A DNA stretch of 64,000 nt, from contig CAZGEG010000009.1 of assembly GCA_964524835.1 (NCBI GenBank), positions 1-64,000 on the forward strand, read 5' to 3'. Numbering within the stretch: position 1 is the first letter of the stretch; each line of letters opens with the position of its first letter. A program made the translations under genes and the position numbers. The notes beneath the pieces are model-generated. The model did no database searches and had not been told where the DNA came from. It worked only from the letters and a program-made list of their open reading frames with translations. Positions 8,951-16,794 of this stretch are shown here, in pieces. The DNA comes from JACRCG01 sp964524835. GTDB lineage: Bacteria > Desulfobacterota > Desulfuromonadia > Geobacterales > Pseudopelobacteraceae.

Positions 8951-9732
8951 CGACAGTACATCTCATGCCGGCCCTCTTCATCGGCCACGGCAGCCCGATG
9001 AACGCCATCGAGGAGAGCGTCTACGCCGCGGCCTGGCGAGAGGCGGCGGCTTCGATTCCGCGGCCGGAGGCGATCCTCTGCATCTCGGCCCACTGGGAGA
9101 CCGAGGGAACCTTCGTCACCGCCATGACGCAGCCGAAGACGATCCACGACTTCTACGGATTTCCCGATGAACTGTACCGGGTGCAGTACCCGGCCCCCGG
9201 CTCGCCGGAACTGGCCGGGCGGGTACATAAGCTGACCACATCCACCGCGGTGCGGCTGGACGACGGCTACTCCTGGGGGCTGGACCACGGCGCCTGGTCG
9301 GTGCTGCGGCGCATGTACCCCGAGGCCGACATCCCGACCGTGCAGCTCAGCCTCGACCGGACGCAGCACCCGCGCTTCCACTACGACCTGGGAGCGGAGC
9401 TGGCGGCGCTCCGCAGCGAGGGGGTGCTGATCGTCGGGAGCGGCAATATCGTCCACAACCTGCGCCTGCTGCAGTGGGAAGCCGGCGAGCCCTACCCCTG
9501 GGCGGCGGAGTTCGACCGGACGGCCGCGGAACTTATTCTGTCCGGCGAGCATGACCGGCTGGTAGCCTATCCGGCCCTGGGCGAAGCCGCCCGTCTCTCG
9601 ATTCCGACCAGCGAGCATTACCTGCCGCTGCTCTACATCCTGGCCCTGCAGCAGCCGGGTGAAGCGGCCTCATTTTTCGCCGAAGGGCTGCCGCTGGGCT
9701 CAATTTCCATGCGCTCGGTCAGGATCGGATGA
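8947..9732 (+). CDS. DODA-type extradiol ring-opening dioxygenase
   Basis: A 261-residue class III (LigB-like) extradiol dioxygenase of the YgiD/4,5-DOPA dioxygenase group. Visible family marks are ALFIGHGSPMNAI near the N-terminus, ISAHWE, DHGAWSVL, and GSGNIVHNL. These contain the His/Glu ligands for Fe(II) or Zn(II). The enzyme opens catechol-type rings with O2; the natural substrate is unknown. The start is ATG 8947, which shares ATGA with the ovoA stop, so translation is probably coupled. The pairing with ovoA may mean a role on a thiol-histidine or aromatic metabolite, but that is speculation. Confidence 0.85.
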   Translation: MTTVHLMPALFIGHGSPMNAIEESVYAAAWREAAASIPRPEAILCISAHWETEGTFVTAMTQPKTIHDFYGFPDELYRVQYPAPGSPELAGRVHKLTTSTAVRLDDGYSWGLDHGAWSVLRRMYPEADIPTVQLSLDRTQHPRFHYDLGAELAALRSEGVLIVGSGNIVHNLRLLQWEAGEPYPWAAEFDRTAAELILSGEHDRLVAYPALGEAARLSIPTSEHYLPLLYILALQQPGEAASFFAEGLPLGSISMRSVRIG

Positions 9733-9823
9733 TTTCGGCTATGATGACTTTACGGTGAGGTCGTTGAAGAACACGGCAGGCAGGACATGAGGATTGAAAT
9801 TAATTGAAGCAAACGGAGGAATT

Positions 9824-10231
9824 ATGGCATTGGTCTGGGACAACAGCCTCGTACTGGGAGTAGAGGAGGTAGACGAGCAGCACCGTGAAATTTTCCGACA
9901 TTTCGAGAAGCTTTCCACCGCCTGCCAGAGCGGCCAAGGGGAAGAGGTACTGGACGAGGTGCTGACGTTTCTGGACGACTACGTCGCCCGTCATTTTTCA
10001 AGCGAGGAAGCCCTCATGGAGCGGCACCGTTATCCTAAGCTTCCCGAGCAGCGGGAGCAGCATGCCATATTCCGCCAGGTGATCGAAGAGTTGCACAATC
10101 GATCCCGCGAAGGACTGCACGGACATGAGCTGTCTCTGGCAATCGACCGCCAGCTTGTTCGCTGGCTGATTCAGCATATCCGCAGCTTCGACCGGGAGTT
10201 GGCCGAGTATATCGCGGCACACCCGGCGTAA
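9824..10231 (+). CDS. Bacteriohemerythrin
   Basis: A 135-residue single-domain hemerythrin that binds O2 at a diiron centre. The ligand motifs are present: DEQHREIFRHFEKL, HFSSEE, HRYPKLPEQREQHAIF and HIRSFDRELAEYI. The start at 9824 has GGAGGA directly upstream; an in-frame ATG-less extension of ten residues was discarded. It follows the oxygen-using OvoA/dioxygenase pair after about 90 bp and may serve O2 sensing, storage or delivery. Confidence 0.92.
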   Translation: MALVWDNSLVLGVEEVDEQHREIFRHFEKLSTACQSGQGEEVLDEVLTFLDDYVARHFSSEEALMERHRYPKLPEQREQHAIFRQVIEELHNRSREGLHGHELSLAIDRQLVRWLIQHIRSFDRELAEYIAAHPA

Positions 10232-10244
10232 CCTGCGGAGGGTC

Positions 10245-12620
10245 TCACGTTCTCAGCGTCACGACCGTAGCGCCGTCACGCCCCTCATGCGCTTCACCGG
10301 AGCGGTGTCCCTCCACCAGCGGGTGCCGCTCCAGTTCCTCCCTTACGGCGTCCCGCAGACGGCCGCTGCCGACCCCGTGAATCACCCGCACCTCCCGCAG
10401 ACCGGCAGAATGGGCGTGGTTGATGAACGGCTCCAGTTCCGCCAGCGCCTCCTCCACCCGCATCCCGATCAGCTTCAACTCACGCTGTTCACTCTCGACA
10501 ATATTCATCTTCCAAGGAGCGGCGGCCGATTTTTTACCGCTCCGCTCCGGAGCCCCCTGAGGCTTGAACAGATCCGCCAGAGGGACGTCCAGCTCCATCC
10601 GCCCCGCCCTCACCCGCGCCTTGGCATGTCGCCCGTCAAGCGTCAGCACGACGCCGTCATACCCCAACGAGCCGATATGAACCGGGTCCCCCTGCTTGAC
10701 CGACTTCAGCGGCACCAGTAGCTGGGCAGCCCCCCCCGGCTTGAGCCGGGCCGTCAGTTTCTCCTCGACCTGGTGCAGCTCATCGACGATTTCGCTCCGC
10801 TTCTCCCGCTTCAGCTGATCAAGCAGCGCGTTGGTGCGCCGCCTCGTGTCGGAAATCAGCTCCCTGGCATCGCTCCACCCCTTTTCGGCGGCCTCTTTGC
10901 GGATTTGGAGTACCTGGTCCGCCCGGGCGTCAAGTTCGGCGCTCCGCTGGTCAAGCGACCGCTGGCGCGTTTCAAGAGAGGCGCGAAGATCTTCAAACTC
11001 TTTGCGCTTCTGGCGCAGTTCGGTCAACAGCCCGGCGAATTCGCTGCCGGCATTGCCGAGCATCCGGCGGGCAAAGGATATCACCCGCTCCGGCATGCCG
11101 AAACGGCGGGCGATCTCCACGGCATGGGATTGCCCCGGTTCCCCGACGATCAGGCGATAGAGCGGCGTGAAGCTGGCATCGTCGAACTCCATCCCGGCGT
11201 TGATCATGCCGGGAGTCTGGTGGACAAAGCCGATGATATCGCTCAGATGCGTGGTCGCGATCACCATGCTCCCCTGCTGCTGCAGCTCATGCAGCACCCC
11301 GCAGGCAATGGCCGCCCCCTGCAGCGGTTCGGTGCCGGCCCCCAGTTCGTCCAGCAGCACCAGTGTGGAAACGCCGCTCTGGCCGAGGATGGCGGTAATC
11401 CGGGCGGCATGGGCCGAAAAGGTGGAGTGGCTCTGCTCGATCGACTGTTCATCACCGATATCCACAAGGAGCGAATCGAGCAGCGGAAAGGTCGAGCGCG
11501 GTCCGGCCGGCACCGGCAGTCCGGAGAGCGCCATCAGCGCCAGCATCCCTGCCGTCTTGAGGGCGATGGTCTTGCCACCGGCATTGGGGCCGGTGATGAC
11601 CATGACCGAAGCTGAATCCGGAGCAGCGCCGCCCAGCGCCAGCCCGAGCGGTTCGACGTTTTTCACCATGCCGCGCTTCTGCATCAGCAGCAGCAGCGGG
11701 TGCCGGGCCTCCACGAGGCACAATACACCGTCTTCATTAAGCGTAGCCGGCTCCAGGTCGAACTCGATCGCAAAGCGCGCCATGCTGTGCAGGCGATCCA
11801 GCTCCAGCAGCGTTTCAAAGCAGGCGGCGATCCGGTCGGCATCTTCGCGCAGCCAGCCGGAGAGCTGGCGCAGGATGCGGATCTCCTCGGCCTTCTCCTC
11901 GGCGGTGAGATTTTCCAGTTCGTTGACGAAGGGGATAATCTCCAGCGGCTCCATGAACGCGGTTTCGCCCGAGGAGGAGACGTCATGCACGACCCCCTTG
12001 ACCATTCCCTTCGAATCCATGCGCACCGGAATGACCCAGCGTCCGGAACGCTGCGTGATGAAATCGTCCTGCAGGAACTTCTCGATGCCGCTGTCGCGGA
12101 TAATCTCCTCGATCTTTTTACGGATTCGTCCCGCCAGCCCCCGTTTGGCGCGGCGGGTTTCCTTCAGCAGCGTCGAAGCGGAATCCATGATGCTGCCGTC
12201 GCTGTCGATAGAGGCCGCAAGCGGTTCCAGAATATCGGGGAAGCCCTTGGGCTGCGGTTCAATTGATTTCAGCAGCGGGATATCCTCGCGGTGTGAAAAC
12301 TGGCGCGCCAGGTCGGCATACAACCGCAGCACCGGAATAAACAGGAGCAGGTCGAGCGGCGACAGGATCGCACCGGCCGGACCAAGCTGGTCGAGAGAGG
12401 GGCGGATATCCTCAAAGCTCCCCAGGGCAAGCGAAATCCCGGATCGATCGAGGGCGCGGATCTCGCCGACCCTCCCCGAAGCCGTACGGATTTCATGGAG
12501 GTTTTCAAGGGGACGGATGGTGTTGATACGTTCAACCGTGCAGGAACTGTGGGCATGCCGGGATATTTCGGCCAGAAGTTTGTCGAATTCAAGCCGGGCT
12601 AGTGTTTCTGAAGCTATCAT
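10245..12620 (-). CDS. mutS2: Endonuclease MutS2
   Basis: A 791-residue MutS2. The MutS core and clamp helices come first, then the ATPase with Walker A GPNAGGKT (344-351) and Walker B LVLLDELGAGTEP. A long charged coiled coil follows (about 520-640), then a C-terminal Smr endonuclease domain (from about 715, with the LIGMRVEEAL and IHGVGSGRLRDAV motifs). MutS2 does not do mismatch repair; it suppresses recombination or resolves collided ribosomes and branched DNA, depending on the species studied. The gene is convergent with the hemerythrin gene and lies next to the integron integrase. Confidence 0.95.
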   Translation of the reverse strand: MIASETLARLEFDKLLAEISRHAHSSCTVERINTIRPLENLHEIRTASGRVGEIRALDRSGISLALGSFEDIRPSLDQLGPAGAILSPLDLLLFIPVLRLYADLARQFSHREDIPLLKSIEPQPKGFPDILEPLAASIDSDGSIMDSASTLLKETRRAKRGLAGRIRKKIEEIIRDSGIEKFLQDDFITQRSGRWVIPVRMDSKGMVKGVVHDVSSSGETAFMEPLEIIPFVNELENLTAEEKAEEIRILRQLSGWLREDADRIAACFETLLELDRLHSMARFAIEFDLEPATLNEDGVLCLVEARHPLLLLMQKRGMVKNVEPLGLALGGAAPDSASVMVITGPNAGGKTIALKTAGMLALMALSGLPVPAGPRSTFPLLDSLLVDIGDEQSIEQSHSTFSAHAARITAILGQSGVSTLVLLDELGAGTEPLQGAAIACGVLHELQQQGSMVIATTHLSDIIGFVHQTPGMINAGMEFDDASFTPLYRLIVGEPGQSHAVEIARRFGMPERVISFARRMLGNAGSEFAGLLTELRQKRKEFEDLRASLETRQRSLDQRSAELDARADQVLQIRKEAAEKGWSDARELISDTRRRTNALLDQLKREKRSEIVDELHQVEEKLTARLKPGGAAQLLVPLKSVKQGDPVHIGSLGYDGVVLTLDGRHAKARVRAGRMELDVPLADLFKPQGAPERSGKKSAAAPWKMNIVESEQRELKLIGMRVEEALAELEPFINHAHSAGLREVRVIHGVGSGRLRDAVREELERHPLVEGHRSGEAHEGRDGATVVTLRT

Positions 12621-12723
12621 GTGGGGTAACCTTTGTGTTGTAATGTGATTTATTGCGGTACTGCCCAGCCCCGGAAAAATTTTGCACCGGGATACATCGT
12701 CCCCCGGAAGTTTCGGTGCGTAT

Positions 12724-14154
12724 TCAGAAATCCAGCGGGCTTCTCGGCTCCTTCACCGTCCTGACCGGGACGCAGTGGGTGTAGATCATCGTCGTTTTAA
12801 GACTTGCATGCCCCAGCAATGTCTGAATCACACGGATATCGTAGCCTGCCTGCAAGAGATGGGTGGCGAAGGAGTGGCGGAACGTATGAGCGGTGACTTT
12901 TTTGGGGATCCTGGCACGGCGGACCGCATAGTAAAGCGCTTCCTGAAATTCGGACTCGTGTATATGATAGCGACGCAGTTCCCCTGTTTCCACCACGGTC
13001 GTCAGAGGCTTCTGTGGAAAGAACCACTGATACATAAATTCCTTTGGCGCTTTAGGATATTTTTTCTCCAGCTCGTCGTCCAGAAACACCCCGTCATATC
13101 CCGCAGCCAGATCTTTATCATGCATTTCCCCCACCACCGTCAACTGATCTCTCAATTCCGCGGTAATTGATTCCGGGATCGGCACAGTTCTGTCTTTCTT
13201 TCCCTTGCCATGCACCAATAGCTTGCCGGCATCGAAATTAAAATCTCCTACCCGTATTTGCAGACATTCAAACAAGCGCAATCCGCAGCCGAAGAGAACT
13301 TTGACAACAAGATTGTACGGATAGGAGAGTTGCTTCAAAATAGCATCAATCTCCGCCCGGGAAAGCACCATCGGAATATAGAGCGATTTTTTCGCACGCG
13401 GCACATCACGCAATTCACCGAATTCTCTTTTAAGTCCGTGGGAGAAGAGAAAGAGGAGAGAATTGAATGCCTGATTTTGAGTTGATGCGGCAACCTTCCC
13501 CTTTACAGCCAGATACGTCAAATATTCTTTCACATCGGCATTTGTCACATCTTGCGGTGGTTTATGTTTCAGAAAATATTGAAAACGACGTGACCAGTTT
13601 GCGTAGGTTTTTAATGTTTTACGCGAATAATGCCGGACTTTTATTTCCCCGGCCATCTTGTCCAGAACCTCGTCCCATTCAGGTGAATCTGATTTTTCCT
13701 GGTATCCAGCTTCGTTGTAATTGGAAGTTCGCGCTATCTTTCTGAAATAGTGGGGCGTGTTTTGCGAGATAGGCTGAAGTTCCGGTTGTGTTTGCTCGAC
13801 AAGTGATTCAGCTGATACCGGTTTTTGGTTTACACCATCAGAATCGGCTGCTTCTACATAATATGAAGTGTTGCTCTCTTTTTGTTTCCGGATTTCCAGA
13901 TTATCCATCTGAAAGTAAAGTGATACCGCATTCGCCGCTCGTTGCCTCTGTGCCAGTGACTGTTTTTTATCCTGTAATTTTGCGGTAAAAAGTCGTACCC
14001 GTTCGGACCTTGCCTCTGAAACAGGATATTTGTCGCAAAAGTCAAGATAATACCGGAGCCATTTTTTATATTCCGCATGAGAAGAGACAGGCACTCCGTT
14101 TTTGATGAGATAAGCTATATATTTTGTAAAAACGTCATTTGGAATAGTGATCAT
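12724..14154 (-). CDS. intI: Integron integrase with N-terminal extension
   Basis: A tyrosine recombinase of 476 residues. The catalytic set is visible: R293 (CGLRLFE), H423 and R426 (HTFRHS), H449 (LLGHASL) and Y458 (MIYTH). The integron-specific patch between box I and box II (about 355-397, with LEKKYPKAP and the tract before LRRYHIHES) and the ending RSPLDF mark it as IntI rather than a phage or Xer recombinase. IntI1 is about 337 residues; this one has about 150 extra at the N-terminus, including what looks like a second SAM-like DNA-binding domain (residues about 8-85). The start is ATG 14154, with AAAGGAG upstream. It points away from the cassette array, as usual for integrons. Confidence 0.9.
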   Translation of the reverse strand: MITIPNDVFTKYIAYLIKNGVPVSSHAEYKKWLRYYLDFCDKYPVSEARSERVRLFTAKLQDKKQSLAQRQRAANAVSLYFQMDNLEIRKQKESNTSYYVEAADSDGVNQKPVSAESLVEQTQPELQPISQNTPHYFRKIARTSNYNEAGYQEKSDSPEWDEVLDKMAGEIKVRHYSRKTLKTYANWSRRFQYFLKHKPPQDVTNADVKEYLTYLAVKGKVAASTQNQAFNSLLFLFSHGLKREFGELRDVPRAKKSLYIPMVLSRAEIDAILKQLSYPYNLVVKVLFGCGLRLFECLQIRVGDFNFDAGKLLVHGKGKKDRTVPIPESITAELRDQLTVVGEMHDKDLAAGYDGVFLDDELEKKYPKAPKEFMYQWFFPQKPLTTVVETGELRRYHIHESEFQEALYYAVRRARIPKKVTAHTFRHSFATHLLQAGYDIRVIQTLLGHASLKTTMIYTHCVPVRTVKEPRSPLDF

Positions 14155-14274
14155 GCATTCTCCTTTGACATGAATCATTATGGGGTTATATAGTGCGGAC
14201 TTAATATAAAATAATTAGGCTCCTTACGAATTATTGGCCTCTGGTCGATAGGACATGTGAGTCGCCATGGAGTG

Positions 14275-14293
14275 TTGATCGGATTCCGGTCAA
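14275..14293. promoter_or_regulatory. Palindrome copy 1 in the intI-attI region
   Basis: TTGATCGGATTCCGGTCAA is a 9-1-9 palindrome with one mismatch, about 120 bp upstream of the intI start. An exact 14-bp part (CGGATTCCGGTCAA) recurs beside attI. It could be an operator or an integrase accessory site. Confidence 0.6.
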
Positions 14294-14398
14294 CAGGAGA
14301 TATAGAATATTATCCTGTGTTGTAAATGTATATTTATTGGATAGTTGTGTCAATACTGTTTTGATATCTATTTAATAGAGTCGTAGTTGAATGGAAGA

Positions 14399-14415
14399 TG
14401 ACCGGATTCCGGTCA
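14399..14415. promoter_or_regulatory. Palindrome copy 2, adjacent to attI
   Basis: TGACCGGATTCCGGTCA is a perfect 8-1-8 palindrome. It ends 7 bases before the attI core site, and its centre is 123 bp from the centre of copy 1. The AT-rich segment between the copies probably carries the intI and cassette promoters. Confidence 0.6.
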
Positions 14416-14422
14416 AATACGA

Positions 14423-14429
14423 GTTATGT
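14423..14429 (+). other. attI recombination core site (cassette 1 boundary)
   Basis: GTTATGT fits the integron core GTTRRRY with one mismatch and lies just before the first cassette ORF. It is the exact complement of the left-hand core ACATAAC of the first attC (14895-14901). That is expected if G|TTATGT is the join between attI and cassette 1, so I take the crossover to be after G14423. Confidence 0.7.
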
Positions 14430-14438
14430 GAATAAAAA

Positions 14439-14900
14439 ATGACAACTATGGATCGAATTTTATACCCACTCATCATTATCTTGACAGCACCCGTGCTGCA
14501 TTATATGGGGCTAAATTGGCGGAGATCGGCTGCACTTTCTTTTCTTGTGGTGCTTGTAGTTTTGGTGCTCAGAGAAAAGACCCCCTGGGCTAGCATCCAG
14601 TATGGTCGCCATCACGGAAAGGGAAACAAACTCAAAAACCAAGGAAATAACGAGAGGGCAATAATCCATTTTAAAGAGGCACTGTTATATGCGGAGAAAA
14701 CAGGAAACAAGGGGACAGTAGCATTCGAAAACGAATGTATTGCTATCACTCTCTTGGAGCTGAAGAACCCAGTCGAAGCGAAACAATATGCGGAGCGCAG
14801 TATAGAAATCTACCGGACCTTAGCAGGCCAAAACGAAGATGAGTTTTTTGCGGAGGCTGTTTCACGCGTTGAGAAGCTAGTGAGCGAAATGCGCACATAA
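14439..14900 (+). CDS. Cassette 1: membrane-anchored TPR-like protein
   Basis: A 153-residue product with a hydrophobic N-terminus (two closely spaced membrane segments at about 7-23 and 31-45) followed by a soluble helical part. The latter has TPR-like spacing (GNKLKNQGNNERAIIHFKEA and a second repeat around NPVEAKQYAERSIEIYRTLA). No enzyme motif is seen. The gene fills the first integron cassette, and its stop codon lies inside the left core of attC1, a compact layout typical of cassettes. No clear ribosome binding site precedes ATG 14439; an in-frame ATG lies three codons in. Function unknown; a TPR part suggests protein binding at the membrane. Confidence 0.75.
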   Translation: MTTMDRILYPLIIILTAPVLHYMGLNWRRSAALSFLVVLVVLVLREKTPWASIQYGRHHGKGNKLKNQGNNERAIIHFKEALLYAEKTGNKGTVAFENECIAITLLELKNPVEAKQYAERSIEIYRTLAGQNEDEFFAEAVSRVEKLVSEMRT

Positions 14901-14958
14901 CACTCGGTTAGACCAGTCGGCGATAAATCCGCCGCTGGTCACCCTCAAGCCGTTGAAC
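14895..14958 (+). other. attC site 1
   Basis: The 64-bp site runs from ACATAAC to GTTGAAC (a perfect GTTRRRY core). An inner stem pairs GACCAG-CGGCG with its complement and leaves one extrahelical T, as in functional attC hairpins. The outer cores are not complementary to each other because the right core belongs to the next cassette; the left core instead matches attI. Confidence 0.85.
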
Positions 14959-14977
14959 AGAGGATAAAGGATAACCA

Positions 14978-15355
14978 ATGATAAGCGAGACTACTTGGCA
15001 CAGAAGTGAGGAAAAGCAAACGAGATTCGAGTGGTGTGCAATGAATGAAGGGCTTCAACTAAAGCATGAGAACGAAAATCCGCCTTATGTAATTCCTTGG
15101 AGAATGTTTCATTCAATCCTGCGGCAAGCAATGTCTATGGCATCAGCAAACAACGGTGAAATAACAGCAGGAACACACCAATCGAATCCTTCTCCTGGCT
15201 CAGTTGGAGAATGGGTGCTTGCACAAAATTTTACCCTTGAACCTGGTGCCCTATCACCTAGGCATTTGTCCTTCCTCGGCCCCATATTCGGCCGCATGGG
15301 CTTCTTCACCCGAAGGATTGAAGGGAACTCGATAAAGTGGGTGCTTACAGTATGA
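14978..15355 (+). CDS. Cassette 2, first ORF: unknown protein
   Basis: A 125-residue protein with no signal peptide or membrane segment and no domain I recognise. It contains PWRMFHSIL and a Gly/Pro-rich middle, and ends in an aromatic-rich basic stretch (RMGFFTRRIEGNSIKWVLTV). The start is 20 bases after the attC1 core, and AAAGGA lies upstream. Its stop overlaps the next start in ATGA, so both ORFs are translated together from one cassette. Two-gene cassettes often hold toxin-antitoxin pairs, but neither product resembles a known one. Confidence 0.65.
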   Translation: MISETTWHRSEEKQTRFEWCAMNEGLQLKHENENPPYVIPWRMFHSILRQAMSMASANNGEITAGTHQSNPSPGSVGEWVLAQNFTLEPGALSPRHLSFLGPIFGRMGFFTRRIEGNSIKWVLTV

Positions 15356-15957
15356 CTCAACCTGCTGAAGTTGCATTCTGGCTCCAACCTCAAGTTGTTG
15401 TGCCTGTCATTTCAACAGTTCTCGCTTCAGTAATTATACCGATACTGCTCCATCACCTGAAGTACAAGCGTGAGCGAGCTGAAATGGTGTTTAAGGCAAG
15501 AAAAGAAGCTTATGAGGAATATTTCAAAAAATTTGAAAAGTCAGCGGCAAACATAGGTCAGGAGTATGACAAGTATACAAACGAAATCCTCCCGCAGGCG
15601 TTCCTTAAACTGCTACACAGCGGCAACTCTCCAGAGGGAATAGTTGAGTTTCAGGCTACGGTCGGAAGTTTCCCCCATCAAATCCAAGAAAGTCACCGAA
15701 GTGTATTGGAGGAAATGACAACGCTCCAAATTTTTGCATCGCCAACTCTACTCACGCTCATAAAACAATACGAGGATCTTCATCGTGAAATGATGGCTCA
15801 GGCCGCACCATGGCTGCAAGAGGCAAACAAGAAACTGACTGTTCCTGATCTCGAATCTCCTATAGCAGATGAAATGAAACAACGTGGCACAAGAATCGAA
15901 TCCCTCAAAAATGAGATCATTGCGCAGATGAGGGCTGAGCTTGGTACTGACAGGTGA
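15352..15957 (+). CDS. Cassette 2, second ORF: membrane-anchored coiled-coil protein
   Basis: A 201-residue product with one N-terminal membrane span (about residues 12-34) followed by KYKRERAEM and a long charged helical region likely to form coiled coil. The rest is cytoplasmic if the positive-inside rule holds. I chose ATG 15352, which overlaps the previous stop, rather than an upstream start inside that gene. The stop lies one base before attC2. No family recognised. Confidence 0.7.
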   Translation: MTQPAEVAFWLQPQVVVPVISTVLASVIIPILLHHLKYKRERAEMVFKARKEAYEEYFKKFEKSAANIGQEYDKYTNEILPQAFLKLLHSGNSPEGIVEFQATVGSFPHQIQESHRSVLEEMTTLQIFASPTLLTLIKQYEDLHREMMAQAAPWLQEANKKLTVPDLESPIADEMKQRGTRIESLKNEIIAQMRAELGTDR

Positions 15958-15958
15958 T

Positions 15959-16024
15959 GTCCAACGAGGCCAGTGGACCGGGTCGCGATAAAACCGCGCC
16001 CGGTCACCGCCCAAGCCGTTGGAC
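15959..16024 (+). other. attC site 2
   Basis: The 66-bp site is bounded by GTCCAAC and GTTGGAC, which are perfect complements and perfect matches to RYYYAAC/GTTRRRY. The inner stem GACCGGG-CGCG is interrupted by one extrahelical T, in the same place as in attC1. The sites share the CAAGCCGTTG right arm. Confidence 0.92.
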
Positions 16025-16032
16025 AATAAGAC

Positions 16033-16401
16033 ATGAGTGAAGAGATAAAAGAAATCAAAGAGCTGAAAAGGGCAATAATAAAGGATCTATGGAGAGTTGC
16101 GCCTGCATATCTCATCTATTTTCTCGTTGCCGCAATAATCCTTGTAGCCATCTTTGGAGAAATCAAATATGGCGCGAATTTGCCATACCTGACGTCCTTA
16201 TTGGTAATTGGGATACCTTTCCTCGTTTGTTTCTGTCACTTGATGGCAAAAGCAGAGAATTACAGAATCAAGTTTACTAAGGCCGGTGGGGACACAAAAG
16301 CAGCAAGTAACTTCATAAGAGTTCTGATAATCATTATCCCATTTATAGTTTTGTACTGCGCTTTGTTCTTTTTCAAGTTGCTTGCCAGGATACAAGGATG
16401 A
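16033..16401 (+). CDS. Cassette 3: small polytopic membrane protein
   Basis: A 122-residue protein with three predicted membrane spans (about 21-41, 51-70 and 95-116) separated by short charged loops. The N-terminus is acidic-basic mixed (MSEEIKEIKELKRA). No known family. The start is 8 bases after the attC2 core and the stop abuts attC3, so the whole cassette is gene plus attC. Confidence 0.7.
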   Translation: MSEEIKEIKELKRAIIKDLWRVAPAYLIYFLVAAIILVAIFGEIKYGANLPYLTSLLVIGIPFLVCFCHLMAKAENYRIKFTKAGGDTKAASNFIRVLIIIIPFIVLYCALFFFKLLARIQG

Positions 16402-16450
16402 GCCCAATCGGGTAACCGGGCGGGCGGGTCATGGGGGCACCCCGTTGGGC
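16402..16450 (+). other. attC site 3 (short)
   Basis: Only 49 bp, bounded by GCCCAAT (one mismatch to the expected GCCCAAC) and GTTGGGC (a perfect core). The two arms pair over about 15 positions with a G-rich loop. It differs in sequence from attC1 and attC2, so cassettes 3 and 4 may have another source. Confidence 0.75.
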
Positions 16451-16504
16451 GAAGAACATAATGAACATTCGAAAGTATTCATAGCATTGTTCGGGAGTTT
16501 AAAG

Positions 16505-16720
16505 ATGGAGTATAGAGTCGCGCTAGGTCTTTTTGGGCTTCTAATTGGAAGTGCTGGTGGTTTTATCCTGTTCAATCAAAGATTTCCTCAAAGGTGGAAT
16601 GCTGCACCTTCTGTCGAAGGACCTTTAGCCTCAGTTGGTGGCTTGGTGCTAATAGGTTTTGGGATCTACTATCTTTACAGTGCAATAATAAAAAGAACAA
16701 AGAATGACGAAGAGAGGTAA
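16505..16720 (+). CDS. Cassette 4: 71-residue two-span membrane protein
   Basis: A small product with two hydrophobic helices (about 6-25 and 43-62) and a charged tail (KRTKNDEER). It follows attC3 by 54 bases. No attC is recognisable after its stop; instead the tandem repeat and transposase element begin, so the array seems to be cut here. AAAG precedes the ATG only weakly. The frame is open further upstream into attC3, but that extension is not likely coding. Confidence 0.6.
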   Translation: MEYRVALGLFGLLIGSAGGFILFNQRFPQRWNAAPSVEGPLASVGGLVLIGFGIYYLYSAIIKRTKNDEER

Positions 16721-16740
16721 TTTGCTTCCGACACTTGAGC

Positions 16741-16794
16741 GAACACAGCTGAGGGTCAGAACACAGCTGAGGGTCAGAACACAGCTGAGGGTCA
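16741..16794. repeat. Three exact 18-bp tandem repeats
   Basis: The unit GAACACAGCTGAGGGTCA occurs three times without a mismatch (16741-16758, 16759-16776, 16777-16794). The last copy runs into the inverted repeat that follows. Confidence 0.95.

Noticed and set aside
11167..12648. 493-codon open frame on the plus strand
   Set aside because: It is antisense to mutS2 and very rich in Ser and Arg.
16741..16794. Possible CRISPR array from the tandem units
   Set aside because: The 18-bp units are directly adjacent with no spacers, and there are no cas genes.
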